A stretch of DNA of 64,000 nucleotides, taken from Halosegnis longus. Its GTDB lineage: Archaea; Halobacteriota; Halobacteria; Halobacteriales; Haloarculaceae. The notes below the pieces were generated by a model that worked only from the letters and a program-made list of their open reading frames with translations, made no database searches and was not told the DNA's origin. The position numbers were made by a program, and so were the translations under genes. Location of the stretch: the NCBI RefSeq assembly GCF_009663395.1, contig NZ_QKNW01000001.1, forward strand, positions 1,736,001-1,800,000, given 5' to 3'. Of this stretch, positions 18,201 through 25,721 are shown in pieces (the first letter of the stretch is position 1; each line of letters begins with the position of its first letter).

Positions 18201-18779
18201 GACGAGGTGGAGGCCGACCTCGACACGCTCGAAGAGCAGCGCGCCACCTTACAGGAAGAGGCCGACGGCATCCGCGAGCGCATCGAGGAGTTCGAGACGC
18301 GCAAGCAGGCGACGTTCATGGACGCCTTCGAGGGTATCAACGAGGAGTTTCAGGATATCTTCGCGCGCCTCTCCGACGGCTCGGGAGAGCTCACGCTGGA
18401 GAATCCCGAGGACCCCTTCGACGGCGGGATGACGATGAAGGCGCAGCCGCGCGACAAGCCCGTCCAGCGGCTCGACGCCATGTCGGGCGGCGAGAAGTCA
18501 CTGACCGCGCTGGCGTTCATCTTCGCCATCCAGCGGTACAACCCCGCGCCCTTCTACGCGCTCGACGAGGTGGACGCGTTCCTTGATGCGGCCAACGCCG
18601 AGATGGTCGGCGAGATGGTGGACGACCTCGCGGGCGACGCCCAGTTCATCGTCGTCTCCCACCGGTCGGCGCTGCTCGAACGCTCCGAGCGCGCCATCGG
18701 CGTGACGATGCTCGATGAGAACGTCTCGGCCGTCACCGGTATCGACCTGAGCGAACAGGGGGTGCCGGCAGACGACTGA
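15204..18779 (+). CDS. smc: Chromosome segregation/condensation protein SMC
   Basis: SMC dimers with ScpA organise the chromosome by loop extrusion using ATP. The 1191-residue protein is full length: head half with Walker A GPNGSGKS at 31-38, long coiled coil (about 170-500), a hinge domain around 520-660 (with GAVAQLGSVSPEYAEACETA and GAMTGGSTSGSRYS after it), a returning coiled coil, then the signature motif LDAMSGGEKSLTALA and Walker B with FYALDEVDAFLD. The coiled coil is extremely rich in Glu and Asp. Its stop overlaps the scpA start by one base (TGATG). Confidence 0.97.
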   Translation: MYIKELVLDDFKSFGRKTRIPFYEDFTTISGPNGSGKSNIIDSILFALGLARTSGIRAGKLTDLIFDPGDSDDDSFAGEREATVEVILDNEDDTLTREQVVSAAGSEDIGDTDEIRVRRRVKQTEPDNYYSYYYLNDRSVNLSDIQDLLAQAGVTPEGYNVVMQGDVTEIITMSPYARRGIIDEIAGVAEFDAKKEDAFEELETVQERVDEADLRIEEKRDRLDQLSEERETALQYKELREQKQEYEGYLKAAELEEKREALAETEADLDAREDELDTEKRELDERQGKVTRLEEDLADLNRDIEQKGEDEQLEIKRDIEELKGDISRFEDKIETQRERIEEAENSRSQAFVQIDRKQETVDDLESDIRDKKVQKASLKADREEKQAALDEVEAEIAELDTEYEELRAAIDERRERLDALRDEKNELQREQDRLLDDARRRSSEKRETESDIETAREQIPDIEAERSDLESELEKAEANLETISEVVDDLKAEKASLQDDLDDIEDKIASKQQEYAEIEARAGESGDSSFGRAVSTVLNGDLDGVHGAVAQLGSVSPEYAEACETAAGGRMANVVVDDDSVGQRCIEYLKSRNAGRATFLPMTEMHSRGLGSTPAMPGVVDFAYNLVDFDPQYAEVFSYVLGDTLVVEDMETARDLMGDYRLVTLSGDLVEKSGAMTGGSTSGSRYSFEKGGEGQLQRVAEQIQSLEDERSSIREDIRDVDDRLDDARDRKSDAADKVRDIESSIERKDEELAAVEAEIESLEADLDDIESAREETQAEMEDIESQLEAKADEIETLEAEIEERQTELENSEVRELNERAEAIREDIDDLTDRMDAIDGDLNELSLEKQYAEDAIEDLHDTIESAQNKKADAEGKVEEFEAEIETREETLAEKREAVAELEEELADLKEERERLRETVREAKEARDEQQTTVANIESDIADLREERERLEWELEELEGEVGDYDAEEIPDLSSVKGQITKLENLMEELEPVNMLAIDEYDEVEADLDTLEEQRATLQEEADGIRERIEEFETRKQATFMDAFEGINEEFQDIFARLSDGSGELTLENPEDPFDGGMTMKAQPRDKPVQRLDAMSGGEKSLTALAFIFAIQRYNPAPFYALDEVDAFLDAANAEMVGEMVDDLAGDAQFIVVSHRSALLERSERAIGVTMLDENVSAVTGIDLSEQGVPADD

Positions 18780-19657
18780 TGCGCGACGACGACATCCCGC
18801 TCAACATCGCCGGGCACGAGGACGAAAAGCGAGACCGCGAGGAGGAGGGAGTCCTCTCGGAGTTCGACGTGACGGAGTCGGACGACGACGAGGTGGAGCC
18901 GGTCGAACTGCTCGTCCAGCTCGCGAAAGACGGCGAAATCGAGCCGTGGGACATCGACATCGTCCGCGTCACCGAGGAGTTCCTCGACCGGCTGGACGAG
19001 GCCGACCTCCGGGCCGGCGGTCGCGCGCTGTTTTACGCCTCGGTCCTCCTGCGGATGAAGTCCGACGCGATGGTGGCCGACGACGAGCCGGAGCCGGACC
19101 CCGAACAGGAGCCGTGGGACGCGCCGATGGACGACGACCACGACCCGTTCGCCGCGTTGGAAAGCGAAATCGACCGCCGGCTCGACCGGAAACACGCCCG
19201 CGGCACGCCACAGACGCTCGACGAGTTGGTGCGTGAACTCCGCGACCGGGAGCGCGAGACGGCACTGAAGGAGTCGCGCAGCTACGACACCTCCGACTCC
19301 GCGAGCGGGTACGCACGGGGGACACAGACGCTCTCGTACCACGGTGGGGACGACTTCCGGATGGACGACGAGCCCCGAGAGGCGGACGCGCTCGGAACGG
19401 CTCACGACGAGCACATGGAGGATATCGTCTCCGACGTGTATCTCGCCTGCCAGCAACAGTACGACAAGGGGCGCGACGAACTGCTGTTTGCAGAAATCGA
19501 GGGGGCCGGTGGAAGCCGCGTCGACACGTTCCTCGGACTGCTCTTCTTAGCACACCGCGGCCAGGTCTCGCTCCAACAGGACGACCTGTTCGGCGACCTG
19601 TGGATTCAGGACCCGGCGGCCGTCTCCGAGAAAGCAGAGGCCGTCGCCGACGACTGA
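18779..19657 (+). CDS. scpA: Segregation and condensation protein A (kleisin)
   Basis: The 292-residue kleisin bridges the SMC heads. It starts by MRDDDIPLNIAGHEDEKR and has the ScpA core VELLVQLAKDGEIEPWDIDIVRVTEEFLDRL near residues 40-70, followed by a helix that in this family binds the SMC neck. A winged-helix-like C-terminal part contains VDTFLGLLFLAHRGQVSLQQDDLFGDLWI. The middle is long and acidic. ScpB is not encoded next to it. It is translationally coupled to smc. Confidence 0.94.
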   Translation: MRDDDIPLNIAGHEDEKRDREEEGVLSEFDVTESDDDEVEPVELLVQLAKDGEIEPWDIDIVRVTEEFLDRLDEADLRAGGRALFYASVLLRMKSDAMVADDEPEPDPEQEPWDAPMDDDHDPFAALESEIDRRLDRKHARGTPQTLDELVRELRDRERETALKESRSYDTSDSASGYARGTQTLSYHGGDDFRMDDEPREADALGTAHDEHMEDIVSDVYLACQQQYDKGRDELLFAEIEGAGGSRVDTFLGLLFLAHRGQVSLQQDDLFGDLWIQDPAAVSEKAEAVADD

Positions 19658-19702
19658 CGGGCGGCGATAAATTTAGACGCGGAGCGCCCGGAGCCGTGCG
19701 CA

Positions 19703-19888
19703 ATGAACGTGCGTGACGTGGCCATCGCGGCCGTCCTCGCGACGCTTCTCGCCAACCTCCTCATCGCCGTCACGCCCGCCGGCGGGATCTTCTACGTCGG
19801 GTCGATTCTCGTCGGTAGCGTCGCCGGACTGCTCGTCGCGCGCCACCTCGTGGTGCCGTATCTGGACGGCGACTGGAATCAGAGGTAG
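19703..19888 (+). CDS. 61-residue membrane protein
   Basis: The protein has two hydrophobic helices (about residues 6-24, VAIAAVLATLLANLLIAVT, and 29-48) and a charged tail YLDGDWNQR. It lies 45 bases after scpA on the same strand, with an AT-rich spot (gataaattta) between that could be its own promoter. Its last 10 bases overlap the 3' end of the convergent MTA phosphorylase gene. No function known. Confidence 0.7.
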   Translation: MNVRDVAIAAVLATLLANLLIAVTPAGGIFYVGSILVGSVAGLLVARHLVVPYLDGDWNQR

Positions 19889-20730
19889 TCGCCGACGAGC
19901 AACTCGACCCGCTCGCGCGTCTCGGCGTCGATGGCCTCGGTCGGCGTGTTGACGGCTCCCTCGACGGCGTGACCGCAGTCGCACTCGCGTTCCTCGGGCA
20001 TCGACTCGACGGCCTTCCGGATGGTCGATTTGATGAACTCCTCGTTGGCGGCGGCGTTGTCGAGCACCTCTTCGAGGGTGACCTCGGCGTCGTCTTTCCA
20101 CACGTCGTAGTCGGTGATGCCGGCGACGGTCGCATAACAGAGTTCGGCCTCGCGGGCGAGTTTGGCCTCCGGGATGGCGGTCATGCCGATAATCTCGAAG
20201 CCGGACGCGCGGAAGTGCTCGGACTCGGCCTTCGTGGAGTACTGTGGCCCCTCGATGCAGACGTAGGTGCCGTCCTCGACGACCTCAGCCTCGGAGGCGT
20301 CGCGGGCACTGTCCGCGAGATGCGATTTCATGTGCGGACAGTACGGCTGTGCGAACTCCATGTGGACGACACACCCCTCCTCGAAGAAGGAGTAGTGGCG
20401 GTTTCGCGTCCGGTCGAAAATCTGGTCCGGGACGACGAGCGTCTGTGGCTCCAGTTCCTCGCGCAGCGAGCCGACGGCGTTGGAGGCGAGCACGCGCTCG
20501 ACGCCCAGCGACTTCAGCGCGTAGATGTTCGCGCGGTATGGCGCGCTCGTGGGTGAGTACTCGTGGTCGCGACCGTGACGGGGGAGGAAGGCGACTTCGG
20601 TGCCGTCGGGCATCGAGCCGACCGTAATCGGTGCGGCGGGGTCGCCGTACGGCGTCGTCACGTCCTCCTCGTGGGTGTCTTCGAGCGGGAGCGAGTCGTA
20701 GATACCGGAGCCTCCGATGAAGCCAATCAT
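19879..20730 (-). CDS. mtnP: S-methyl-5'-thioadenosine phosphorylase
   Basis: The 283-residue enzyme cleaves methylthioadenosine with phosphate in methionine/polyamine salvage. It begins MIGFIGGSGIYDSLPLEDTH, the MTAP/PNP family start with the phosphate-binding GGSGIY, followed by LPRHGRDHEYSPTSAPYRANI, DQIFDRTRNRHYSFFEEG and the base-binding segment IEGPQYSTKAESEHFRASG with GMTAIPEAKLARE. Sequence cannot fully separate MTAP from related purine (or methylthioinosine) phosphorylases. The start at 20730 is chosen because the family N-terminus begins there. Confidence 0.9.
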   Translation of the reverse strand: MIGFIGGSGIYDSLPLEDTHEEDVTTPYGDPAAPITVGSMPDGTEVAFLPRHGRDHEYSPTSAPYRANIYALKSLGVERVLASNAVGSLREELEPQTLVVPDQIFDRTRNRHYSFFEEGCVVHMEFAQPYCPHMKSHLADSARDASEAEVVEDGTYVCIEGPQYSTKAESEHFRASGFEIIGMTAIPEAKLAREAELCYATVAGITDYDVWKDDAEVTLEEVLDNAAANEEFIKSTIRKAVESMPEERECDCGHAVEGAVNTPTEAIDAETRERVELLVGDYL

Positions 20731-20780
20731 ATCCGCGATTCGACGGTCACCGACAAAAACGGCCCTGTCTCGACCGAAGA

Positions 20781-20790
20781 CACTTATCAA
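20781..20790 (+). promoter_or_regulatory. TATA box of lipoprotein gene
   Basis: The sequence cacttatcaa is centred about 25 bases before the ATG at 20810. This implies a leaderless transcript and supports that start rather than an upstream in-frame ATG inside the region divergent from mtnP. Confidence 0.6.
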
Positions 20791-20809
20791 CTTAGCCGGG
20801 TGTTCTGGT

Positions 20810-21391
20810 ATGAATCGTCGCTGCTTCCTCGCTGCTGTCGTGGCCAGTGTACCGCTTGCCGGCTGTCTCGGCTCACGGTCGACGCCGGAGTTGGTCGAAG
20901 GTGGGACGACACGGGGTAGTGCTGCCGTCGCTGCCGCCGAGCGTACGGTCACGGACGCCCCCGGCTACGAGGACGGTATCGAGTACTTTCCGGACAACGA
21001 CACCGTTCGCTACGCGACGAGCACCAGCGGCGGTGAGCCGACCGACTACGAGACGCGTTCCGTCGCGGAGTGGAGTGACATTCAGAGCACGGAACTGGCG
21101 GCAGAACGCGTCGGAAAATCGGTTACGTCGGAACTCGATATCGACTCGCAAACCGGGTTCGGGACCCCTCCGGACAGCTACGACGGTGACGCCCGCGCGG
21201 TCGCGTTCGTGACGCTGACACAGACCCTCGACCGCGACGGACGACTCGTCGGTGACCCCGTCGAGGTGTCACTCGAAACTCTCGCCGAGGCCACGCCACG
21301 AGCTGTCGATACGACAATCAGGCTCGACGGAGCGACGTTCACGAGGACGGTCCCAGTGTTTGCACGCATCCTGACTCGGCGATACTCCTAA
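20810..21391 (+). CDS. Secreted lipoprotein of unknown function (Tat-type signal)
   Basis: The 193-residue protein starts MNRRCFLAAVVASVPLAGCL: twin arginines, a hydrophobic stretch and a lipobox (LAGC) whose cysteine becomes the lipid anchor. The mature part is beta-rich and polar, with no recognised domain; it contains EYFPDNDTVRYATSTSGGEP and VTLTQTLDRDGRLVGDPVEV. It is likely displayed on the outer face of the cell membrane. It is a single gene with its own TATA box and stops one base before the end of the convergent phosphoribosyltransferase gene. Confidence 0.75.
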   Translation: MNRRCFLAAVVASVPLAGCLGSRSTPELVEGGTTRGSAAVAAAERTVTDAPGYEDGIEYFPDNDTVRYATSTSGGEPTDYETRSVAEWSDIQSTELAAERVGKSVTSELDIDSQTGFGTPPDSYDGDARAVAFVTLTQTLDRDGRLVGDPVEVSLETLAEATPRAVDTTIRLDGATFTRTVPVFARILTRRYS

Positions 21392-21392
21392 C

Positions 21393-22085
21393 TCAGGCGA
21401 GTCGCCACTCGTCGCTCGCGGTGCGTTCGACTTCCCCGCGGCGCTCCATCTCGGCGAGCACCTCGCCCATCCGGTTCGGCTGGGCGATCTCCATCTCGAT
21501 GCGCTTGATGTCGTGGGCCTCTGCGAGCGCGTCGCGAATCTCGTCTTTGGTGAACGTCGCCCCCTCGGTCACCTCCATCGCGCCCGAAACGAGGTCGATC
21601 ATATCCTCGATGAAGTTCCACGGGTAGACGACCCACGTCCATTCGGCGAGCTTCTCACCGACGAAATCAGGCTGGAACTCGCTGGTGTCGAGCAGTTGGA
21701 GCGTCGCGGTTCGGACCTCGCCGGCGTCGCGGTCGGTAACGTACTCGTAGGCGCGCTCGATGCTGCCGCCGGTATCGGCGATGTCGTCGATGATGAGCAC
21801 GTCCTTCCCCTCGACACTCCCCTCGGGCATCGGGTACCGGACGCTCGCGCCGTCGGACTTCTGTGCCGTGCCGACGTAGTGTTCCATCTTCAGACTCGTC
21901 AGGTCGTCCAGCCCGAGGAAGTCACACAGACAGCGACCGGCGAACCAGCCGCCCCGCGCGAGCGCGACCACCACGTCCGGTTCGAACTCCGCGCGTTTCA
22001 CCTCGTTCGAAACCGTCCGACAGAGGTCGTAGATGTACTCCCAGTTGGTGACCGTGCAGTCGAAGTCCTCGGGAAGGTCGCTCAT
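21393..22085 (-). CDS. Purine-type phosphoribosyltransferase with C-terminal HTH-like domain
   Basis: The 230-residue protein has the type I PRTase fold: the PRPP-binding loop KDVLIIDDIADTGGS (Asp-Asp pair) and the flexible-loop region DVVVALARGGWFAGRCLCDFLG. It resembles GPT-like xanthine-guanine salvage enzymes, including the WVVYPW base-site segment. The last 70 residues form a helix-turn-helix-like module (FTKDEIRDALAEAHDIKRIE...MGEVLAEMERRGEVERT), so a regulatory or RNA/DNA contact is possible. The start at 22085 (MSDLPEDFDCTVTNWEYIY) is the family start. Confidence 0.85.
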   Translation of the reverse strand: MSDLPEDFDCTVTNWEYIYDLCRTVSNEVKRAEFEPDVVVALARGGWFAGRCLCDFLGLDDLTSLKMEHYVGTAQKSDGASVRYPMPEGSVEGKDVLIIDDIADTGGSIERAYEYVTDRDAGEVRTATLQLLDTSEFQPDFVGEKLAEWTWVVYPWNFIEDMIDLVSGAMEVTEGATFTKDEIRDALAEAHDIKRIEMEIAQPNRMGEVLAEMERRGEVERTASDEWRLA

Positions 22086-22168
22086 GCCCGCAGGTGGGAC
22101 GCGCCCGTGGTTAAATGTGGACGTTCGGGGGTCGAAACCCACATCTCCGTCCGTGGCGTCGACTCGGT

Positions 22169-22954
22169 ATGACAGACCCCTCGATTCTCGTGACGAACGA
22201 CGACGGTATCGACGCCCACGGCATCCGCGCGCTGGCCGACGCGCTCGAAGCCGTGGGAGACGTAACCGTCGTCGCCCCCGCCGACAACCAATCCTGGGCC
22301 GGCCGCGATATGACGTAGCACGCCGGTCCCACGGGTATCGAGGAGACCGACCGCGGCTACGCCGTCGAGGGAACGCCCTCCGACGCCGTCGCGGTCGCGA
22401 TTTCCGTCCTCGATATCGACCCCGACATCGTCGTCTCCGGCATCAACGACGGGATGAACCTCTCCGCACACATCCTCGAACGCTCGGGCACCGTCGGCGC
22501 GGCAATCGAGGCCGTCCACTTCGGACTGCCCGCCATCGCCGTCTCGACGGCAGACCACACCAGCCCCGAGCCACCCCATCCCGACCCCGACGCCTTCGAG
22601 ACGCCGGCCGAGGTCGCTGCGTTCGTCACCGAGCGCGTCCTCGCCGACGGACTCGGCGAGGCGGAGTATCTGAACGTGAACGTTCCCGCCTTCCCCGACG
22701 ACCCCGAGATTCACCGAACGCGACCCACCCGGGAGTACGCCATCGAGCACGCACCCACCGAAGAACAGGAGGAGGACGGCGTGGCGCTTCGCGACCCCGG
22801 CTGGCAGCAGTTTCTCACCGGCGAGTCCATCGACGCGCCCGAGACCGACCGTCACGCCGTCCTCGACGGCAACGTGAGCGTGACGCCGATGCGGCTCCCG
22901 CGGGCCGTCGAGACCGACGCGGACTTTTCTGGGTTCGACCACCACCCAGCATAA
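22169..22954 (+). pseudogene. surE: surE (5'/3'-nucleotidase) interrupted by an in-frame TAG at codon 50
   Basis: One frame runs from the ATG at 22169 to the stop at 22952-22954 and encodes a complete 261-residue SurE, except for a TAG at 22316-22318. Before it are the metal-binding Asp pair in [12 protein letters not shown] and the serine of [10 protein letters not shown]. After it, in the same frame, come GYAVEGTPSDAVAVA and the SGINDGMN motif, then a normal remainder ending DFSGFDHHPA. No frameshift is seen and the codons after the stop look like ordinary coding sequence. A single C to T change (CAG to TAG) would explain it. Many nearby genes end with TAG, so TAG is a genuine stop here. 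Unless read through, the 49-residue product cannot be active. Confidence 0.85.
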
Positions 22955-22980
22955 TGTAGGTTGCTTTCGACGCCGGAGAT

Positions 22981-24294
22981 ATGAGCGACGACGGACGACT
23001 CGGCTTGGTCGGTGCTGCCTCGATTGCGCTCGGTGGGATGATCGGCGGCGGCGTCTTCGCCGTCCTCGGTGTTGTTGCACAGATCGCCGGCGCGGCCGCG
23101 TGGCTCTCCTTTTCGGGTGCCTGTCTCGTCTCCGCCGCGGCGGCCTACTCGTATCTCCGGCTCAACGACCTGAGCGACCGCCGCGGCGGCTCGGTCACGC
23201 AGATCCAGGCGTTCACCGGCAACGGAGCCGTCGCGGGCGTCGTCGGCTGGACGCTCCTGTTCGGCTACCTGGGCGCGATTGCGATGTACGCGTTCGCGTT
23301 CGGGAGCTTCGCCGTCGAACTGCTGGGCACGACACACCCGCTCGCACGCCCCGTGGCCTCCGTCGTCGGTATCGGGCTGTTCGTCGGACTGAACGTCCTC
23401 GGGACGCGCGCGTCCGGCATCTCGGAGACGGCGCTCGTCGCCGTGAAGCTGCTCGTGTTGCTCGTGTTCGGGCTCTGGGGATTCTACTACGGGAACCGGA
23501 CGGGGAGTCTCGACTTCGGTCTCGGCCGGCTCACCTCCGTCGGGCCGTACTACGCCCTCGCCGTCTCGTTCGTCTCGTTTCAGGGGTGGCAACTGCTCAT
23601 GTACGACCAGGAGGCGATCGCGAACCCGCGCGAGATACTGCCGAAGGCAATCTATCTCTCTATCGCGGTCACCGTCGTCGTGGACGGGCTCATCGCTATC
23701 GTCGTCACGTCGCTCGCCCCGACGGAGGTGATTCTCCAGAATCCGGAGACCGCCCTCGCCGTCGCCGCCGAGCCGTTCATGGGACAGGTCGGCTTCACGC
23801 TCGTCTCCGCGGCGGCCATCTTCTCGACCGGCTCTGCCGTCAACGGGACGCTGTTCTCGGCGGCGTACTTCACCAAGGGAATGATCGGTGACGGGCTGTT
23901 TCCCGACGCGGTCGGCCGGGCCGGCACTGACGGCGTCCCGACGCGGACCGTCGTCGTGCTCGGAACCGTCGCCGCCGGCTTCGCCGCCGTCGGCTCGCTG
24001 CAAGGGATTACCTCCTTCGGCTCGCTGGCGTTCATGGCCGTCTTCGGCGCGATGAGTTATCTTGCCTTCCGCGAGCGCGACGGGTACGTCTCGACGCTCG
24101 TCCCCGCCGTCGGCGTCGTCGGGACGAGCATCCTCTTTCCCGTCTTGCTCTACCACCTCGCGACGAACGAGCCGGGAACGTTCACGACGGTCGTCTTGGC
24201 GGCCGTCGCGGTCGTTTCTCTCGAACTACTCTACTTCGAGCGCGAGACCATCCGCGACGGATTCCACGCGGTCGAGGAGCGCATCGAGTCTTAA
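22981..24294 (+). CDS. APC-superfamily amino acid permease
   Basis: The 437-residue membrane protein starts with the APC signature IALGGMIGGGVFAVLGVVAQIAG (substrate-binding helix 1 with its Gly-rich break) and shows about 12 hydrophobic helices. Helix 6 includes FVSFQGWQLLMYDQEAIANP, typical of the family. It probably imports an amino acid by proton or sodium symport; substrate unknown. It follows surE by 26 bases. Its TAA stop lies inside a TTAA shared with the stop of the convergent gene. Confidence 0.88.
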   Translation: MSDDGRLGLVGAASIALGGMIGGGVFAVLGVVAQIAGAAAWLSFSGACLVSAAAAYSYLRLNDLSDRRGGSVTQIQAFTGNGAVAGVVGWTLLFGYLGAIAMYAFAFGSFAVELLGTTHPLARPVASVVGIGLFVGLNVLGTRASGISETALVAVKLLVLLVFGLWGFYYGNRTGSLDFGLGRLTSVGPYYALAVSFVSFQGWQLLMYDQEAIANPREILPKAIYLSIAVTVVVDGLIAIVVTSLAPTEVILQNPETALAVAAEPFMGQVGFTLVSAAAIFSTGSAVNGTLFSAAYFTKGMIGDGLFPDAVGRAGTDGVPTRTVVVLGTVAAGFAAVGSLQGITSFGSLAFMAVFGAMSYLAFRERDGYVSTLVPAVGVVGTSILFPVLLYHLATNEPGTFTTVVLAAVAVVSLELLYFERETIRDGFHAVEERIES

Positions 24295-25049
24295 TCCCAC
24301 GCGAGCGTGACCTGCTCGCCCGTGGTGACGCCGAACTGCTCGTCGCCGCGCCCCTGATTCACGGCCAACTCCACTCGCTCGTGGCTGCCCACCGTGACGA
24401 GGGCCGTCCCGGCATCGGCGCGGGCGTAGGCGGGGACCACGGGGTACTCCCGACCGCCGACGCGGATTTGCTCGCGGCCGTCGAGCAGGTCGCCGGGCAG
24501 ATTCGTCACGACGTTTCCGAAACCGTCGACCGCGAGCACCTCGCCGGTCGCGCCGTCGTCGCGAATCGTCGGCTCCGGCAGTCGAAACGCCTCGTACTCG
24601 CGGGTGCGGACGAGCGCGGGGAGTCGGTCGAGGTCCGCGACGCCGACCTCGTGGCAGTCGGCGGCGACGGGCGCGAACACGTCGCGCCCGTGGAAGGTGT
24701 TGCTCGCCGGGTCCTCGACGCGGACGGCGAACACCTCGATGTCGTCGCCGTCGGCGAGCGCCCGCGCCGGGGGCAAGAGGAGGCCGTTGTCCGGCCCGAC
24801 GAGTGCGTGGTCGCCGGCGCGGACGACGAGCGCCTGTCTGTCGGTGCCGACGCCGGGGTCGATGACCGCACAGTGAACCGCGGGTGGAAACTCCGGCAGG
24901 ACGAAGCGGAGCCAGAAGGCCGCCTCGCGTGGTGCCTGTCGGGAGAAGTCGTGGCCGATGTCGACCGTGTCGGCGTCCGTGCGACGCGCGATGACGCCCT
25001 TCATCGCGGCGGGGTACGGCTCGCCGAAGTCGGTTGCGAGGGTAATCAC
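24291..25049 (-). CDS. SAM hydroxide adenosyltransferase (SAM hydrolase, DUF62)
   Basis: The 252-residue protein begins VITLATDFGEPYPAAMKGVI and has the family residues in IDPGVGTDRQALVV, GPDNGLL and SNTFHGRDVFAPVAA. The C-terminal domain contains VDGFGNVVTNLPGDLL. Members hydrolyse S-adenosylmethionine to adenosine and methionine; relatives include fluorinases and chlorinases, but the halogenase-specific features are not evident. The GTG start at 25049 overlaps the nadM stop as GTGA. Coupling to NadM places it with adenosine-nucleotide metabolism. Confidence 0.9.
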   Translation of the reverse strand: MITLATDFGEPYPAAMKGVIARRTDADTVDIGHDFSRQAPREAAFWLRFVLPEFPPAVHCAVIDPGVGTDRQALVVRAGDHALVGPDNGLLLPPARALADGDDIEVFAVRVEDPASNTFHGRDVFAPVAADCHEVGVADLDRLPALVRTREYEAFRLPEPTIRDDGATGEVLAVDGFGNVVTNLPGDLLDGREQIRVGGREYPVVPAYARADAGTALVTVGSHERVELAVNQGRGDEQFGVTTGEQVTLAWD

Positions 25050-25555
25050 GTGTCCGAGTCCAGAATCTCGTGGAGTCGGTTGACGCCGTCGATTTCGTGG
25101 ATGGTCTCGACGACCGACTCGGGGACGAGTTCCTCCCACTCCCCGCCGTTGGCGATGCGGTCGCGGACCTCGGTCCCTTCGAACTCCTCGCGGCGGAACA
25201 TCGGCGAGGAGCGCACCTCGACGCCGGCCTCCTCGAACAGGCGGACGACGAGCGGATTGTTCGAGTAGGCGACGTCGAACTTCGGCGACATCGACTGGAC
25301 GTGGCTCACCCAGACGGCGTTTCGGTTGAGGTCCTCGATGGGGACGGCGTAGGTGAAGATGTCGAGGTCGGCCGTCGCCTTCGTGAGCATCATGATGCGC
25401 TCGCCGGCGGTGAAGGGGTTTCGGGCGGTGTGTGACTGGTCCGCGCTCCCGATACCCAACACGAGTTCGTCCACTTCGCCGGCGATACGCTCGACCATGG
25501 CGTGGTGGCCCTCGTGGTAGGGCTGGAATCGGCCGATGTAGAACCCGCGGTTCAT
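25046..25555 (-). CDS. nadM: Nicotinamide-nucleotide adenylyltransferase
   Basis: The 169-residue enzyme joins nicotinamide mononucleotide and ATP into NAD+. It has the archaeal NadM layout: the nucleotidyltransferase motif GRFQPYHEGHHAM (H14 and H17), GSADQSHTARNPFTAGERIMM, and a variant of the second ATP-binding motif in FEGTEVRDRI. A minus-strand TATA box (25577-25586) about 26 bases upstream suggests a leaderless transcript with the SAM hydrolase as second gene. Confidence 0.93.
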   Translation of the reverse strand: MNRGFYIGRFQPYHEGHHAMVERIAGEVDELVLGIGSADQSHTARNPFTAGERIMMLTKATADLDIFTYAVPIEDLNRNAVWVSHVQSMSPKFDVAYSNNPLVVRLFEEAGVEVRSSPMFRREEFEGTEVRDRIANGGEWEELVPESVVETIHEIDGVNRLHEILDSDT

Positions 25556-25576
25556 ATCCGGGAGTTGACCGGCACC

Positions 25577-25586
25577 AGTATAAGTA
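25577..25586 (-). promoter_or_regulatory. TATA box of nadM
   Basis: Read on the minus strand as tacttatact, this element is about 26 bases before the nadM ATG at 25555. It indicates a leaderless transcript. Confidence 0.6.
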
Positions 25587-25676
25587 CGGCGTGTCGCGGG
25601 TCGGTGTCCCGCGGCTGGGTAAATCGCCGCTCTGTCCCGTGGTTTTCTCCGATTGGCGACTCGACACCGGGAGAAA

Positions 25677-25683
25677 GTATATC
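25677..25683 (+). promoter_or_regulatory. Candidate TATA box of lonB
   Basis: The element gtatatc lies 39-45 bases before the ATG at 25722, predicting a short leader of roughly 15 bases. A second AT-rich spot (atatag at 25701-25706) is too close to the start to be the main TATA box and may lie at the transcription start. Confidence 0.45.
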
Positions 25684-25721
25684 AGTCGACGGGCCGTGTC
25701 ATATAGTAACGAAACAATTGT

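Noticed and set aside
22316-22318. Pyrrolysine codon in surE
   Set aside because: TAG is the normal stop of several genes in the window (for example lonB, the YchF-like GTPase, the bactofilin-like gene), and no pyrrolysine genes are seen.
24291-25049. Fluorinase or chlorinase
   Set aside because: The sequence matches the general SAM hydroxide adenosyltransferase family; I see nothing specific for halide use.
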